From: Entoloma clypeatum
Taxonomy: Eukaryota > Basidiomycota > Agaricomycetes > Agaricales > Entolomataceae
Reading direction: 5' to 3'
Length of the DNA: 64,000 nt
NCBI GenBank assembly: GCA_963565915.1
Contig: OY751494.1
Coordinates: 2,542,001-2,606,000, forward strand
The position numbers were made by a program, and so were the translations under genes. Below the pieces are notes generated by a model that worked only from the letters and a program-made list of their open reading frames with translations, did not search any database and was not told the origin of the DNA. Of the stretch, positions 22,053 to 33,231 are shown piece after piece. Each line of letters starts with the position of its first letter. The stretch's first letter is position 1.

Positions 22053-24316
22053 CTACATCAGGCTGGGCCACTTAATCTTCAGTCCTTCCAACCAACGCAT
22101 ATATAGTAGCTCAGCGATGGGTGATTTGCGTGAGGGTGGGTCTTCAACTTTTGGTGAAGATTCCGATGCGGATGGCAGTCCCACCAGGTCCTCCTGGATT
22201 TCCGTAACAACGAGCCCTCGGGCCGTCATTTCGCTCTTGCGGGTTATCCGTTTATGAGGAAAGAGGTTACGAGATGTCTGAATATGCTGGCGTATGGCAG
22301 GGTTCCTGGGTAAAATGTGTCAAGCGTCCTGATTTTGAAGAAGCAGGAAAAATCTTACTCGTTGATTCCCGAAAGAACATCAATGATGACATTGTACCCG
22401 AGTTCAGGATTGACGTCTTTAAGTTCGAGGAAACCACGGGACAACATGCTCAAAGCTTCGAGTTCGCGGGCGTCCATGTCGTCTCGAATGGCCTACATTA
22501 GAACATGCAGTAGTTTCATTTGGATGAGAGGAAATGCCCATACTGATTGCAAAATCGGGAGGACAATGTCGCCTATTACAGCCCTGCCGGCTTTCGCTGT
22601 TTCACTCGCTGCCCTGCTATGTGCTATCGGCGAAGTTGGAGCTGATCCACTGCTATCACGTCGCATGCTCCCAACATATTCAGAAGAGAGGCGCAAGGAA
22701 CCCACGGGATCAACTTTCTTGACAGGTCGTATTGTATCTACGCCCGTGCCCAGGTCAGCTTCATTGATTACTGTTCCCTGTCCCTGAGGAGACGTCCGTG
22801 CCGCATACGACGCACGACGGCTTGTACGAACTGATCCTGTGTACGCTGGAGGTGCACCTAGAGGATCCGAAGAATTGGCTAAGTTGTCTGATCTCGCTTG
22901 CTCATCAATGTCTTTCGAACAGTCTGTCGGTCTTATCAGGACCGTAGAGTGGGTGGCTTGTGAGTTCATCCCGAGGCCACCGCTAACGAGTGGGTAGCTA
23001 CCCTTCGTGGCACCGCCGGTATTCATCGAACCATTAGCTTCTTCGTCTGCAAACAGTTCATCGTCTTCTATCATGCCAGGCGGCATGTCAGGGTCTTTCA
23101 CCATGCTACGGAAAGTTCCCATCGCAGAATTTGACTTGACAGTGTCAAAGCTCCAATCGCTCCTTGCTGTTGCATTGTCCCAAGGCATACTTTGCCTTAA
23201 TGTGGCTTGATACATCTGCAACCCTTTTTGCGGGGACCTGGCGCGGAAATCCTGGTAGCGCTCAGTGAGCTCCGTGAGATAAGAGGTTTTCCGTGCGTTC
23301 CGAATAAAACGATGCTGCAGCATTTCATTGGCAGAGGGGCGCTACATAATCATCTTTGAGGTCGGCGACTATCCACATGCAAGTCATGAGATACATACAG
23401 TGTTTGGGTCCTTGGTTAAACACTGGGCAACAAAATCTTTGAAGGTTGCCGAGAAAGGACCTTCCAGAAGTGGAGGCTTCGCTTTTGGTATCAGAAAAAG
23501 TACTCGCATGGGGTGGTATTCAGCCAGTGGAGGTTCGCCCTTTGCCAACTCAATGGCTGTGATCCCGAGACTCCACATATCCGCTTTAGCGTCATATCCT
23601 GCTTGGCGAATGACTTCTGGGGCCATCCAGAATGGTGTGCCAACGAATGTGTGTCGTAATGTGTTCGTAAGTTGAGCAGCAACACCAAAATCGGCCAGCT
23701 TCACTTTTCCGGATGAGGAGAGCAAGATATTAGCAGCTTTGATATCTCTGTGGATGGTACCTTCGGTGTGGAGGTAATCAAGACCAAGAAGCAGTTCGCG
23801 GCAGACAACTGCAATATGTGCCTCGGAAAAGACGCCAGCTTTTAAGAGGTCCAGACATGATCCACCGGCAAGGTACTCCATGACGATCCATAGCTTATAT
23901 GCCACTACGAACGACCCATAATATCGCGTCACATATTCAGAATCACATTGTGCTAGATTCGCAATTTCTTGTTGGATCTCGGATATATCATCGTCAGAGT
24001 CTTCAAGATCTACAGAGGATGGATATATCGGAATCGCAGTAAGTTGAGATCTTTTTGGCACCTCACCGATTTGCTTGATGGCAACAATTTGTTTTGTATC
24101 ATTATGTATAGCTTTGTACACCGTTCCAAAACTTCCAGTGCCGAGCTTTTCCAATAGGGTATACTGGCTCGCTGGGTTGCTACTCGGGACGGGATAGGGT
24201 TCGTTGGAGCGAGGCTTGTGCTGAACCTTTGGGGAAGGAGGGGGAGATCGAGAATTAGGTTTTGACTGTGGTTTGAGAACATTGTTAGGACTCGTGGAGT
24301 GCAATGCAAATGCCAT
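22053..24316 (-). CDS. Ste20-family GCK-III protein kinase (Nak1/Kic1/Sid1-like)
   Basis: Serine/threonine kinase of the germinal-center kinase III group, acting in the MOR/septation-type NDR kinase networks that control polarity and cytokinesis. Exons 24316-24067, 24009-23399, 23341-22544, 22492-22359 and 22305-22053 give 681 aa. A Ser/Pro-rich leader precedes the kinase domain (about residues 50-305). It shows the glycine loop [19 protein letters not shown], catalytic [22 protein letters not shown] and [11 protein letters not shown]. After a Ser-rich linker comes the GCK-III C-terminal homology: [38 protein letters not shown] and a final helix [15 protein letters not shown]. The 57-nt intron at 24010-24066 is stop-free in frame. 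Which fungal paralogue this is cannot be settled here. Confidence 0.9.
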
Positions 24317-24776
24317 GATGGCTTAAGAGGAGAGGGTTACATGACCTCGTGTCAGAAGGTGCGCAACACACGTGTAGCCACCACACGAGTCAAGGTCAAA
24401 GAGAGAATTATGACATTGATTAGGACCTACCATGATCAAACTTGCGATGAAATGACCGTCAAAAGATGTTGGGTGGGGATCTATAGCTCGTAAATTCGTG
24501 ATATGTCGTGAGGAGAGCGGAATCTGGTCTTTGAAACGCTGCGGGATGAGGGAGAGATGGTGGTGACCCCGCATCACACATATCGACGAAAACGGACAGA
24601 CAACAGAGCACGGTTCCGACTCCGATATCGAGACTCTCTTGGGATCCAAGCATATATGTACGGCATAGCATGGGCATATACATCATCGATTAATGCGGCA
24701 TACAGAAAACAATCGTCGCAAGTGAATCTCCAGCAGCGCGCGCGTCTCGCTCCTGCCTACACCAGTCCGAATTCGC
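24317..24776. other. Intergenic between RPL35 and the kinase
   Basis: Region between the RPL35 stop and the kinase ATG on the minus strand, so it holds the RPL35 3' UTR and the kinase promoter. Nothing else is recognisable. Confidence 0.5.
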
Positions 24777-25317
24777 TCATGCTTTCACGGCGTACTTCCT
24801 TAGGGGGAAGTTCGCATCCTTCTTCCGTTGCTTCAGAGTCTTCACCGACTGTTCGTGCTATTGAGAGAGAGCATTTGAGTGACGATCAGGGTTGATCTGA
24901 ACTCAGCGACTCACCTTTGTCAAACGCCGTCTGATTGCCCGCGTCTTCCTTGGTCGCAGATCAAGAGGAAGGTATTTCTTGTCTTTGTAGTACTCCCGCA
25001 AATTTTGGCGTGCCTTTTGGTTCATCACGGTCAAAACGCGGGCGATCGACTTGCGGACGGTGGCACTATAATTTTATGAGAGCTTGAACCAGAAATTCCC
25101 ATTGCAGAGGCAACTCACATTTTCGTGAGCTTCGACGCTGAGCCTCCTGCGATTTTCTGTACCCGCAGTGAGAGGAGTTCTGTCTTTAGTTCCGTAAGCT
25201 GCTTGGACAAGTCATTCTTGGACCTTTATTCCGTCGTGTCAGAAGATGTTCTCTTCGTGAAGTGATACAATTCGCATACTTGGATTGGAGCTCGTAGGCC
25301 TTGACTTTTCCGGGCAT
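24777..25317 (-). CDS. RPL35: 60S ribosomal protein uL29 (L35)
   Basis: Structural protein of the large subunit near the polypeptide exit tunnel. Four exons (25317-25280, 25223-25119, 25065-24915, 24857-24777) give 124 aa, a normal length for eukaryotic L35. Sequence hallmarks are [72 protein letters not shown] and the C-terminus [10 protein letters not shown]. Introns are 56, 53 and 57 nt. Early first introns are common in fungal ribosomal-protein genes. Confidence 0.97.
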
Positions 25318-25507
25318 CGTAATAGTGTCTTTGGAGAATGAAATGAGTTCTTAGTGGCAAAAATCCCCGGAGTCCGAAGGACACACCTTACCTTGAGCGT
25401 CGTGCTTTACGATCGGACCGTGACACTCGATCCAGATTTGTGTCTTAAACCTTATTTTGTATAACTGTACCGTTGTTCTCACGAGTACATCTTATCAGAT
25501 CTACTAT

Positions 25508-26751
25508 CTAATCTCTATCATTCTGCATACTCTTTTCGATTAGGCTCTTGAGGTTTACCAAGGTGCCTCCAAAGATGTCCAATGAGCTGTGGCATGTGTG
25601 AACGATATATCGGTAATGACTTTCAATGTTTTTACACACCTTCCATAGGTTAAATCTACGAGTCCTCGAGAAAGCCGATCCACGAGGTCCAGGTCATTGA
25701 TATCTGAGATGCTGGGGCGACGGCTCTCAATGTATGCCAGAAAAGCTTACCTTTGGCACCTCCCGCATACGTCGTTGGTATAGTGACCCACTCTCCGAGT
25801 TCTGGGGAGCATCGACAACGGAAATTCAAACCGACGTGAATTTACTCACTCTTAACAAGGGTTTCATCGATTCCTTGACATAGTCCCTCCACGTCCGCTG
25901 CGTGTATCAGAAATTCGCTTCGCGAGTGCTGTGAGATTTGTGTAACCGAGAGACGAGAGACGAACCTGCAAAAACTGGAGAGCAGATCAAGCGATTCTTT
26001 TACCCCCCGTGTTCAGTCGCGAATCAAAGAAAATATAACCCAGTTTACCTTTGCATACTTCCATATCAGTGACATCTTGCCATTTGTTCATTGCCACTAA
26101 CCATTTGTTCCCTCTTCGTCGGCAGCTGCGGTATTGATTGTCAGAACCAAGTATCGACATACTCGAAGCACCAAGGACGCAGACCTGACGTCGATCACAA
26201 GTCTCTCTCTTCCAGCGATAGAGGATATCTTTTCCAGTCTCTCCAAAGAAAACTTGGCACCGGGGAAGAGGTACGATGTTACTATCACCTGTGAAGCATT
26301 CGATAATTCCAAGTCAACACGGAAGTTTTAAGTTGTTCGACCTTGCTAGCCCCTGCATCGAGCCATTCCTTTGCATTTTGGTCAGTGATACCACCTCCGA
26401 GCTGTAAGCCTCCTACAAAGGTATCAATACACGTCCCATCATCCTGTGTAACAACAGACCTGGCCAAGCCCGTAACGCCTCCCTAGCTGCATCATCGTTG
26501 CCGGGTCCAAGTTTGATAACGTGTCCACCTTCCAATTTATGCTCTCTGTAAAGCTTGGCGAAATCTCCTGAGGACTGGCTGAAAATTGAGAAGAGATGTA
26601 GAAGACGACTCGAAGGCGGGTCGACGACAAACCTTGCGACGAAGTTAGTCTTGAGAGTTCCAGGTGAGGTATCCGACAGTGTGCCGCCCACGATCTGCTT
26701 GACTTGGCCATCATGCAAGTCAATGCAGGGCCTAAAAATGCTTCGCCGCAT
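25508..26751 (-). CDS. HIS6: HIS6: ProFAR isomerase of histidine biosynthesis
   Basis: Phosphoribosylformimino-5-aminoimidazole carboxamide ribotide isomerase, fourth step of histidine synthesis. Ten short exons (26751-26633, 26578-26460, 26412-26342, 26288-26185, 26125-26049, 25996-25966, 25917-25850, 25801-25751, 25703-25640, 25586-25508) give 260 aa, almost the same as yeast His6. Conserved segments are [119 protein letters not shown] and [13 protein letters not shown]. The pattern forms the eukaryotic (beta/alpha)8 barrel. Introns are 47-59 nt; the 48-nt one at 25918-25965 has no in-frame stop. Confidence 0.95.
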
Positions 26752-27219
26752 GCCAGTGGGTAGTTTACAGAATAAAAGTGTGTTGAAGTGATCTCACATG
26801 TGACCCCGTTTGCATTTTCTCCCCCATTTCCTGTCAGTGTGCCCTTGTCGTTTAGGTATATTATAGTGATGAAAAGACGACGGGCAAGCCGTCGTTCGGA
26901 CCTTGCGATGTCGACAGGTGCTCAAAAATGTGTGAAGAGCGTGCCCAATCATTTTGCAATGACCTCACAGAATCACCTTTCCCCCATGGCGCTCGTCGCC
27001 GACCTTCGGTCTCCTCGCGCCATGAATTGTGCCCAGCTTGTCTGTGAAGCATATGTGTGAAGGTCTCAATGTTTACACATATTATGAACCAAGACCACAG
27101 TTCTTGAATTTCCTTATATAGGACGAGTCGTTGTGAAGGACCATGCTATCGCAAGGTGATATATGAGAGGTGTACTAAAATCGAATATGGGGTCCAGGAT
27201 GGTATCCCACACAAGCATC
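26752..27219. other. Transition zone upstream of HIS6
   Basis: Promoter side of HIS6 and the edge of the transposon island. Short open frames on both strands lack motifs and splice logic. No gene is called. Confidence 0.4.
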
Positions 27220-27636
27220 TATGTCGAAAAAAACACTTTTCTGGTGTACTCACACTTTTGTGGGTCAATTATAATTGAGTTCACAAGACGTAGCAATACA
27301 GATGTCTCAAATATCTCTTCCTTCTGGGCATGCCCAATTGCATCCACCCCGTCCCCGCACTCGGATCTAGGAAAACAATCCTCAACTTCATCGAAATGGG
27401 TATCGGCAGTATCCTGAGATGCTTTGGTTATGGCACTCGCAACACTTTGTAAAGCGGGGTGGCTTGTGTGACTGCCACGCTGCTGGATTCTCAAGCCTTC
27501 CAAGGTGGTCTTTCCACATGCGCAGAAGTTCGATACACAAATATTTGTTGAACTGCTTCACTAATTCTTCGACAACCATGGGCTGAACCCATATGGGTAG
27601 TTGCACAGGGTAAACTGTGGAATGACGGCCATGCAT
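27220..27636 (-). pseudogene. Coding-looking remnant of unknown family
   Basis: Two overlapping minus-strand frames (27503-27219 and 27636-27388) read like exons of a cytoplasmic protein: VQPMVVEELVKQFNKYLCIE then LLRMWKDHLGRLENPAAWQS. The second has HPALQSVASAITKASQDTAD. No start, stop or intron set makes a full gene. It sits just left of the nested insertion and may belong to the decayed gene seen at 43420-49866. That link is inference from strand and position only. Confidence 0.3.
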
Positions 27637-27649
27637 CAGCAGACTAGAC

Positions 27650-27860
27650 GTGTGCTAGGTAGCACTTGATAGCACTACATAGTAGTATAGCACTGTAGCA
27701 TACATTATTTTGTTTGTAGCACTACAGAGTCACATACTCATGTTACAAAGTGCTACAGAGGTACATACTCATGCTACAAAGTACTACAGAGTCACATACT
27801 CATGCTACATAGCACCCCATAGCACTTTGCTACAAAGCACTCCATAGCACTCCATAGCAA
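27650..27860. repeat. TAGCAC-type tandem and dispersed short repeats
   Basis: An imperfect tandem unit of about 30-33 bp, built on GCTACA-RAG-T-CTACAGAG and CACATACTCATG, repeats about three times between 27718 and 27808. GCACTCCATA and TAGCACT words lie on both sides. Similar GTGCTA/TAGCAC words recur on the other side of the nest at 43240-43400. Such subterminal word clusters are typical of class II transposon ends, but I cannot define TIRs or a TSD here. Confidence 0.5.
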
Positions 27861-28025
27861 GCCATATGTTATATACCATTAGCCTTGATCTTTTGCTATC
27901 ACTAATCTCACAAACCATACATTCGAAGTGAAATGATTAAACCAATTAACCAATACATTATAGGATATACAGTACATAAATACACAATTAACGATGTAAC
28001 GGCGGGTTCCCGCCTTGGCTCACCT

Positions 28026-28581
28026 TGTTACGGCGATAGCCTACAACAACAAGTTCAACAGATCGGATCACGTGGGTTCGAACTGGTTCCACAACAAGTC
28101 CCTCAATAGGTCGACTTGGTCAATCAGCGAGTTCCTCAGAAGGATGACTCAGTTCGGGTCAAGCAGAGCTAAGTCCTCGCAAGGCACTTAGTTAGAGAGC
28201 GTTCGAAGTAATAGACAAGTAAGCGTTGTTTGCCTAGGTCAAGCTGAGGACCTCTACTCTAAGGTTACAGGTCTTATATATGTTATCCTATAGCTATAAA
28301 TAAGTAAGTGCTGCGCAGGAGCTAAATAAGCCATTGGTTAGATAGATGTTTCAAGGGGCTGTGGCATAAGAGTCAGAGATAAGGCCGCGAGGCCGTGAGT
28401 CATAGATAACAAGTGAAAATATATCTAAAAGGGGAATAGTCCGAGTCAGTGTGAGTCATAGCGCTGATAGAGGGGACACATGTCCCAGGGTCATCGGAGT
28501 TAAGTGAAACGGGGTGTGATGGGGATCAAGGGTTGAAGGGTCGTGTGAAGGTGCGTAGGAAGAGGGTGAAAAAGTGTAACA
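28026..28581 (-). repeat. 3' LTR of gypsy A (556 bp)
   Basis: Terminal TGTTAC...GTAACA. It matches the split 5' LTR over most of its length. It differs at about 28418-28482, where the 5' LTR has a longer unrelated segment (about 41468-41586). Confidence 0.9.
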
Positions 28582-28583
28582 TT

Positions 28584-28594
28584 ACCCCCCTTCT
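28584..28594 (-). other. Polypurine tract of gypsy A
   Basis: On the minus strand the sequence reads AGAAGGGGGGT directly before the 3' LTR, as expected for plus-strand DNA priming. Confidence 0.7.
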
Positions 28595-28622
28595 ATGCTT
28601 GAAGTCACCGGCTTCAATGTTT

Positions 28623-29522
28623 TCAAGTTGCCATGTTGTGTATGGCATCGTCGTCAAACTCGTACTGGTCATCTTCCAGCGCTGCGTAACCCGGGCCCAA
28701 GCACTCGTAGTCGTAGTGTCCGGGTGCTTTCTTCCAACACTTCTGACACACGTAGTATCCGCATTGACACTCAATGTGTCCATCTGCCCTAGCACAAAGA
28801 CCGCATTTGCGCCCTTTGTCAATATGTGGCCATCCAGCAGGACGGCGCCAAGGTCCGCTCGGGGAGTGAGCGCGTCCATGCATGTCAACCTCATAGTCAA
28901 GGTAATCGGGTTCGTTGGTGAGATCGATGGGAGTCTGGGATGATGATCCATGCCCTAATGGAATAGACATGATGGTGCGTGTGGTTTTTCTTCTGGAGCG
29001 TTTAACAACTCCATAGGATTTCTTCTTTCCCTTGACGTCGGTCTTGACGTCAGAAAGGCTTCGGTCGCTGGTCAAGGGCGACATGGATTCGGGAGGGGAC
29101 AGAGTGATTTGGGTGTCTGGGTTTCTGACAACGAGGGGAATTGGGTCGGGGATGGGGGTCGGTTCAGGGGTAGTGGCAAGATCAGGGAGGGGAGTGGTCA
29201 AAATAGGGTTCTCTATGGGTGGATCGAGAAGTGCGACATCGGGAGTGTTTGTGCGGTTATGGAACAGCCTTGCAAACTGCTGGTAGACACCTCGGTCCAA
29301 GAGTGTGTCAATGTGTCCTTCAATGAGTCGGGCGATATTGGCAGTGGTGTCGTAGTGGAAGTGGCGGAGGGTGATTAGCCCGAACAATGTGTTGACCAAG
29401 AATTGGTCAGTCTCATCGTCAATGTGCCGCAGCACTCTGTCATTGTGTTCGGGTTCGGTCAGGAGCCTAAAGAGGCGGTGTCGGTGAAGTTCCTTGGTGG
29501 CGGTATCAAAAACGGTGGTCAT
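28623..29522 (-). CDS. Extra 3' ORF of gypsy A, 299 aa, cysteine-rich C-terminus
   Basis: An uninterrupted ORF lies between pol and the 3' LTR, the position where some gypsy elements carry env or accessory genes. I do not recognise a family. The N-terminal 110 residues look helical (LFRLLTEPEHNDRVLRHIDD, TTANIARLIEGHIDTLLDRG). A Pro/Thr/Ser-rich middle follows, then a basic patch (KGKKKSYGVVKRSRRKTTR). The C-terminus has CGLCARADGHIECQCGYYVC and CQKCWKKAPGHYDYEC, a zinc-binding pattern of C-x2-C, C-x-C, C-x2-C and a later H/C. The tail is acidic. No signal peptide or membrane helix is seen, so it is not env-like. It is intact while the neighbouring pol is broken. Confidence 0.75.
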   Translation of the reverse strand: MTTVFDTATKELHRHRLFRLLTEPEHNDRVLRHIDDETDQFLVNTLFGLITLRHFHYDTTANIARLIEGHIDTLLDRGVYQQFARLFHNRTNTPDVALLDPPIENPILTTPLPDLATTPEPTPIPDPIPLVVRNPDTQITLSPPESMSPLTSDRSLSDVKTDVKGKKKSYGVVKRSRRKTTRTIMSIPLGHGSSSQTPIDLTNEPDYLDYEVDMHGRAHSPSGPWRRPAGWPHIDKGRKCGLCARADGHIECQCGYYVCQKCWKKAPGHYDYECLGPGYAALEDDQYEFDDDAIHNMAT

Positions 29523-29569
29523 GATGAGAGGATGTGGGTGGTTGGGTTCAAAGGTGGTGGGTCTGTTTG

Positions 29570-32500
29570 TAGTATCCCAGCGTTTCTTGGGCTCTTTTTA
29601 AGTTGGATTCGGGTTCCCACGTGTTATCGCTTGATGGGTATCCCATCCACTTGACCAAATACTTGTACCCTCTGCCCTGTCACTTGTGGGTGAGGATTGC
29701 TTCTACTTCGTACTCGTGTTCTCCTTCGATCAGATCAGGAGGTGGGTTGTGGAAGTTCGGTCCGTGTGTGTCATTTTCCCGATAAGGTGTTAACAAGGAG
29801 GCATGGAAAACGGGGTGGATCTTCCATTGTTCTGGAAGTTTCAGTTTGTACGTCATGGGCCCAAGCACCTTGGAAATGGTGAAGGGTCCTTCTCTTTTGG
29901 GTGCCAGTTTTCTGGAAGGGTATCCGATTCGGAGGTTCTTCCCTTCTAGCCATACCTGTTCTCCTTTTCCAAACAGAGCGAAACCTCGTGTTGACCTTCC
30001 AGCCATCATCTGATGGGCTAGTTCGTGCGCTGCCAGCGCTTCAGCTCTTTGAGCCGTTCTTCTACGCTTGGCACATTTGTCTTGTCAAATGCCAATGGTA
30101 TGTCTCTTGGTTCGTATCCCATCATCAGATAGAACGGGGATCGTTTCGTCGTGGAATGAGTTCTTTGATTGTGACAGAACTCCATTGTTGAATTATGATC
30201 GTGCCATGTTTCAGGATTGTTCGAACAGAACATCCGGAAATAGATCTCAAGTTCCTGATTTGCTCGTTCCGTTTCTCCATCAGTCTGAGGGTGATAAGCC
30301 GTGCTCATCATTAGTTTGATCTCTAGGAGTCGCCCTAGTTCTCTGAAGACCTGAGAGGCGAACTGCGGCCCTCTGTCAGACAGAATGGAGTCTGGGAGTC
30401 CGAATCTTCGGTATACGTGATCCAAATAAAGCTTGGCAGTAAGGGTCGCGTTGGTGGTTTTCGTGCAAGGGATGGAAATTACCCCCTTCATAGAACCATG
30501 GTCTACTACGACCATGATACTGTCAAACCCGTTGCTCTCGGGTAAGTCCGTAATGAAGTCGATCGTCGTTTGAGAGAATGGTCTAGCGTCTTTTTGTGCT
30601 TTGATCCAGGGTTTGTGGGGTGTGTGTTGACTTTCATTTGTTGGCAGGTTGCACATCCTCCAACATAATTTTTGACAAACACGTACATTCCTGGCCACCA
30701 ATAGTTTCTTCTGACCAGTTCCAGGGTTTTTAGATGTCCCGGATGTCCGCTTGGTAGGGAATCATGGTATCGTTTCGTTATTTCCCGGCGCAGATTTTCA
30801 TCTGGTGGTACGTAACATCTGTCACGGAAGAATAATATTCCGTCTTCTGTTCTCCATTCTGATAAATGGGATTTAATCGGTGGCGTTCCCGATTCTTTTA
30901 GGGCAGTGATGGCTTTCGAGAAGAGCTCATCGTTTTCGGTTGCTTTTAGAATATCTCCTTGTAGCTCAAGGTCCACTGTTTTGACAAAAATGTCATTTGG
31001 CAAGACAATAACGTCTTCGTTATCGGTGTCCTCTTCGGGTATATGGTCCGGTCGCCTTGACAAGGCATCAGATTGGATCATCTTCGATCCTGGGGTATGC
31101 ACTAGTTTGAGTTCAAACTCGGAGAGATACAATCTCCACCGTGCTTGTCGTCTGTTCAATTTCTGGGGTTCCCGGTAATACATCAAGTTCTTGTGATCTG
31201 ATAGAACAACTGTTGGAAACGGTGATCCAAGGAGGTAGTGCCTCCAGGTTTCCAGTGCTCGGATAATTCCCAAGAGTTCCCGATCATAGATCTCATAGTT
31301 CCGCTCTGGCGCAGAGAACAAGTGCGATATATATCCGCAGGGGTGCCAGTCTCCATTCACATCTTGTTGGCGCAGTAGTGCTCCTGTTGCCCATTTTGAT
31401 GCATCAGATTCTATGATGAACGGTTTGTCAGTGTTCGGCATCAACAATACCGGTGATTTCACGAATTTGTCCTTCAATGTGTCAAATGCCGTCTGGCAGT
31501 CTTCGCTCCATTCCCACTCCTGATCCTTCTTTGTCAGATCATTCAGGGGTTTGGCAGTGTCCGAGTAGTGTCCAATAAACCTTCGGTAGAAGTTTCCAAA
31601 TCCAAGGAAAGATCTGACTTGCTTGACAGTCGTGGGTTCTGGCCATTTTGCTATTCCCAATAACTTAACGGGGTCCATTGCGATTTCGTTTTCTTTGATA
31701 ATCAGTCCGAGGTATTCGCACTGCCTGACTCCAAATTCGCATTTTTCCAGGTTGAGATAGAGATCATTCTCTATCATTTTTCTTAGTACGCGGAGTGTTC
31801 GTTCGGTGTCGATTTCGTCATTGACTGAGAAGATGAAGATGTCGTCCAAATAAATGAGCAACCATCCTTCCTCAAGTTCTTCTTTGAAGATTTCGTTCAT
31901 CATCGCCTGAAATGTGGGTGGCATGCCTGCTAACCCAAAGAAGGCAACCAAGGGTTCGTACAACCCTCGATTGGTTTTGAATGCAGCCTTCCATTCATTG
32001 CCAGGTTTGATCCATACGTTGTTGTATCCCCAACACATGTCCAGTTTAGTAAAGACCTTTGCTCCTTTCAGTTTGTCCAATAAATCTCCGACCAGGGGCA
32101 ACAGGTATGCATTTTTCACCGTTCCCTCGTTCAATCGCCGATAGTCCTGACAGGGTCTGAGCTTATCCGAGTCCTTTTTAGCCACAAAGAAAAAGGGTGA
32201 TGCTATTGGTGATTTCGAGGGTCTGATGTACCCCTTTCGAAGGTTCTCATCAAGGAATTCGTCCAATTTAGTTTGTTCTTCCGGTGACAAAGGATAAACC
32301 TTGCAGTCTTTCGGGATGAAGTCCGGTTTTAAGTCAATTGCGTGGTCCCATGTTTTGTGTTCCGGTAAACTCTCAGATGCCGCTTTCTCAAACACCTTCT
32401 GATACTGATCGTATCGTTCTGGTAGTTCTTTCTTTGGTTTGTCCGCGGTCTCCGTGTTGTGTGTCAGTTTCTGGGAGATCAAGGTTTTGGCTTGGATCCA

Positions 32501-33217
32501 AATATCCTCAATGGGTTCGTCCGTTGTGACATATGTCCTGAATAGGTCTAGGTCATCGTCTGATTCTTTATCTATCCTTTTCAAGATAGGTCCATTTGCC
32601 GGTAGAGCCTCCTTTTTCGGTTTAAGGGTCTCTTCATCATCAATTTCTTCTATTATTGTGAAGATCCTTTGTTTAGGTTCTTCTTTCATCCATGCTGCAA
32701 TTGCAATGGGTTTCTTGTCTTTTGATGCTAAGAGCTCATCAAATTTCTTCCTCATGACCCCTGCCAGGGTCTTCTTGAACCTGATAGTTTCAATATCCAA
32801 GGTTCCTCTTTCCCAATCAATCTTCAGGTTGTATTGTTTTAACCAGGGTAACCCCAAAATGGCGGTTTCCTTTCCAAGTCCAGTTACCAAGAATCTGACG
32901 TCGAGTTCTTTGTCATCGATCCAGATTTTCTTCCATGTACAATGGGTGATCATTCCTTCTTTGTTCTTTGTTCCGTCCACATTGAACACATGAATGGGCT
33001 TTAGTAACGGGATAAGCTCCATTTGGTTAGCTGTGGCGAACTTCTGATCCAAGAAGGTTCCTCCTGCTCCTGAGTCTATCAGGGTGTTTATCTTTAGTCT
33101 TTCATCAATGCTTTCTCCTTCTCCTGACATTGAAATGGGGATTGAAAAAGATTTGTCATTCATGTCGGCTACAATTACAGGTGATAGGGAGATTGAAAAC
33201 TGAGCGGGGGCTGACAT
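29570..33217 (-). pseudogene. Gypsy A pol (protease, RT, RNase H, integrase, chromodomain), frameshifted
   Basis: The first ORF (33217-30506, 903 aa) holds retropepsin (NTLIDSGAGGTF), RT (KLDMCWGYNNV and LIYLDDIFIFS, catalytic YLDD intact), RNase H (IIESDASKWATGALL) and the integrase zinc region ([20 protein letters not shown]). Near 30600-30700 the frame shifts to 30701-30018, which has the integrase core ([33 protein letters not shown]). Another shift near 30015 leads to 30009-29680. A TGA at 29680-29682 then interrupts the C-terminal chromodomain; beyond it [20 protein letters not shown] is readable to about 29570. Pol is in a different frame from gag. Confidence 0.9.
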
Positions 33218-33231
33218 CGGTACAGGCCGCT

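Noticed and set aside
27718..27808. CRISPR-like array
   Set aside because: Units are imperfect, contiguous and lack unique spacers; this is a short tandem repeat in a fungal genome.
28071..28092. tRNA-like B-box (GGGTTCGAACTGG) in the gypsy A LTR
   Set aside because: No A-box, no cloverleaf and no anticodon arm around it; part of an LTR repeated elsewhere.
28533..28943. Long plus-strand ORF over the extra ORF of gypsy A
   Set aside because: Antisense shadow of the 299-aa ORF; no motifs and wrong strand for the element.
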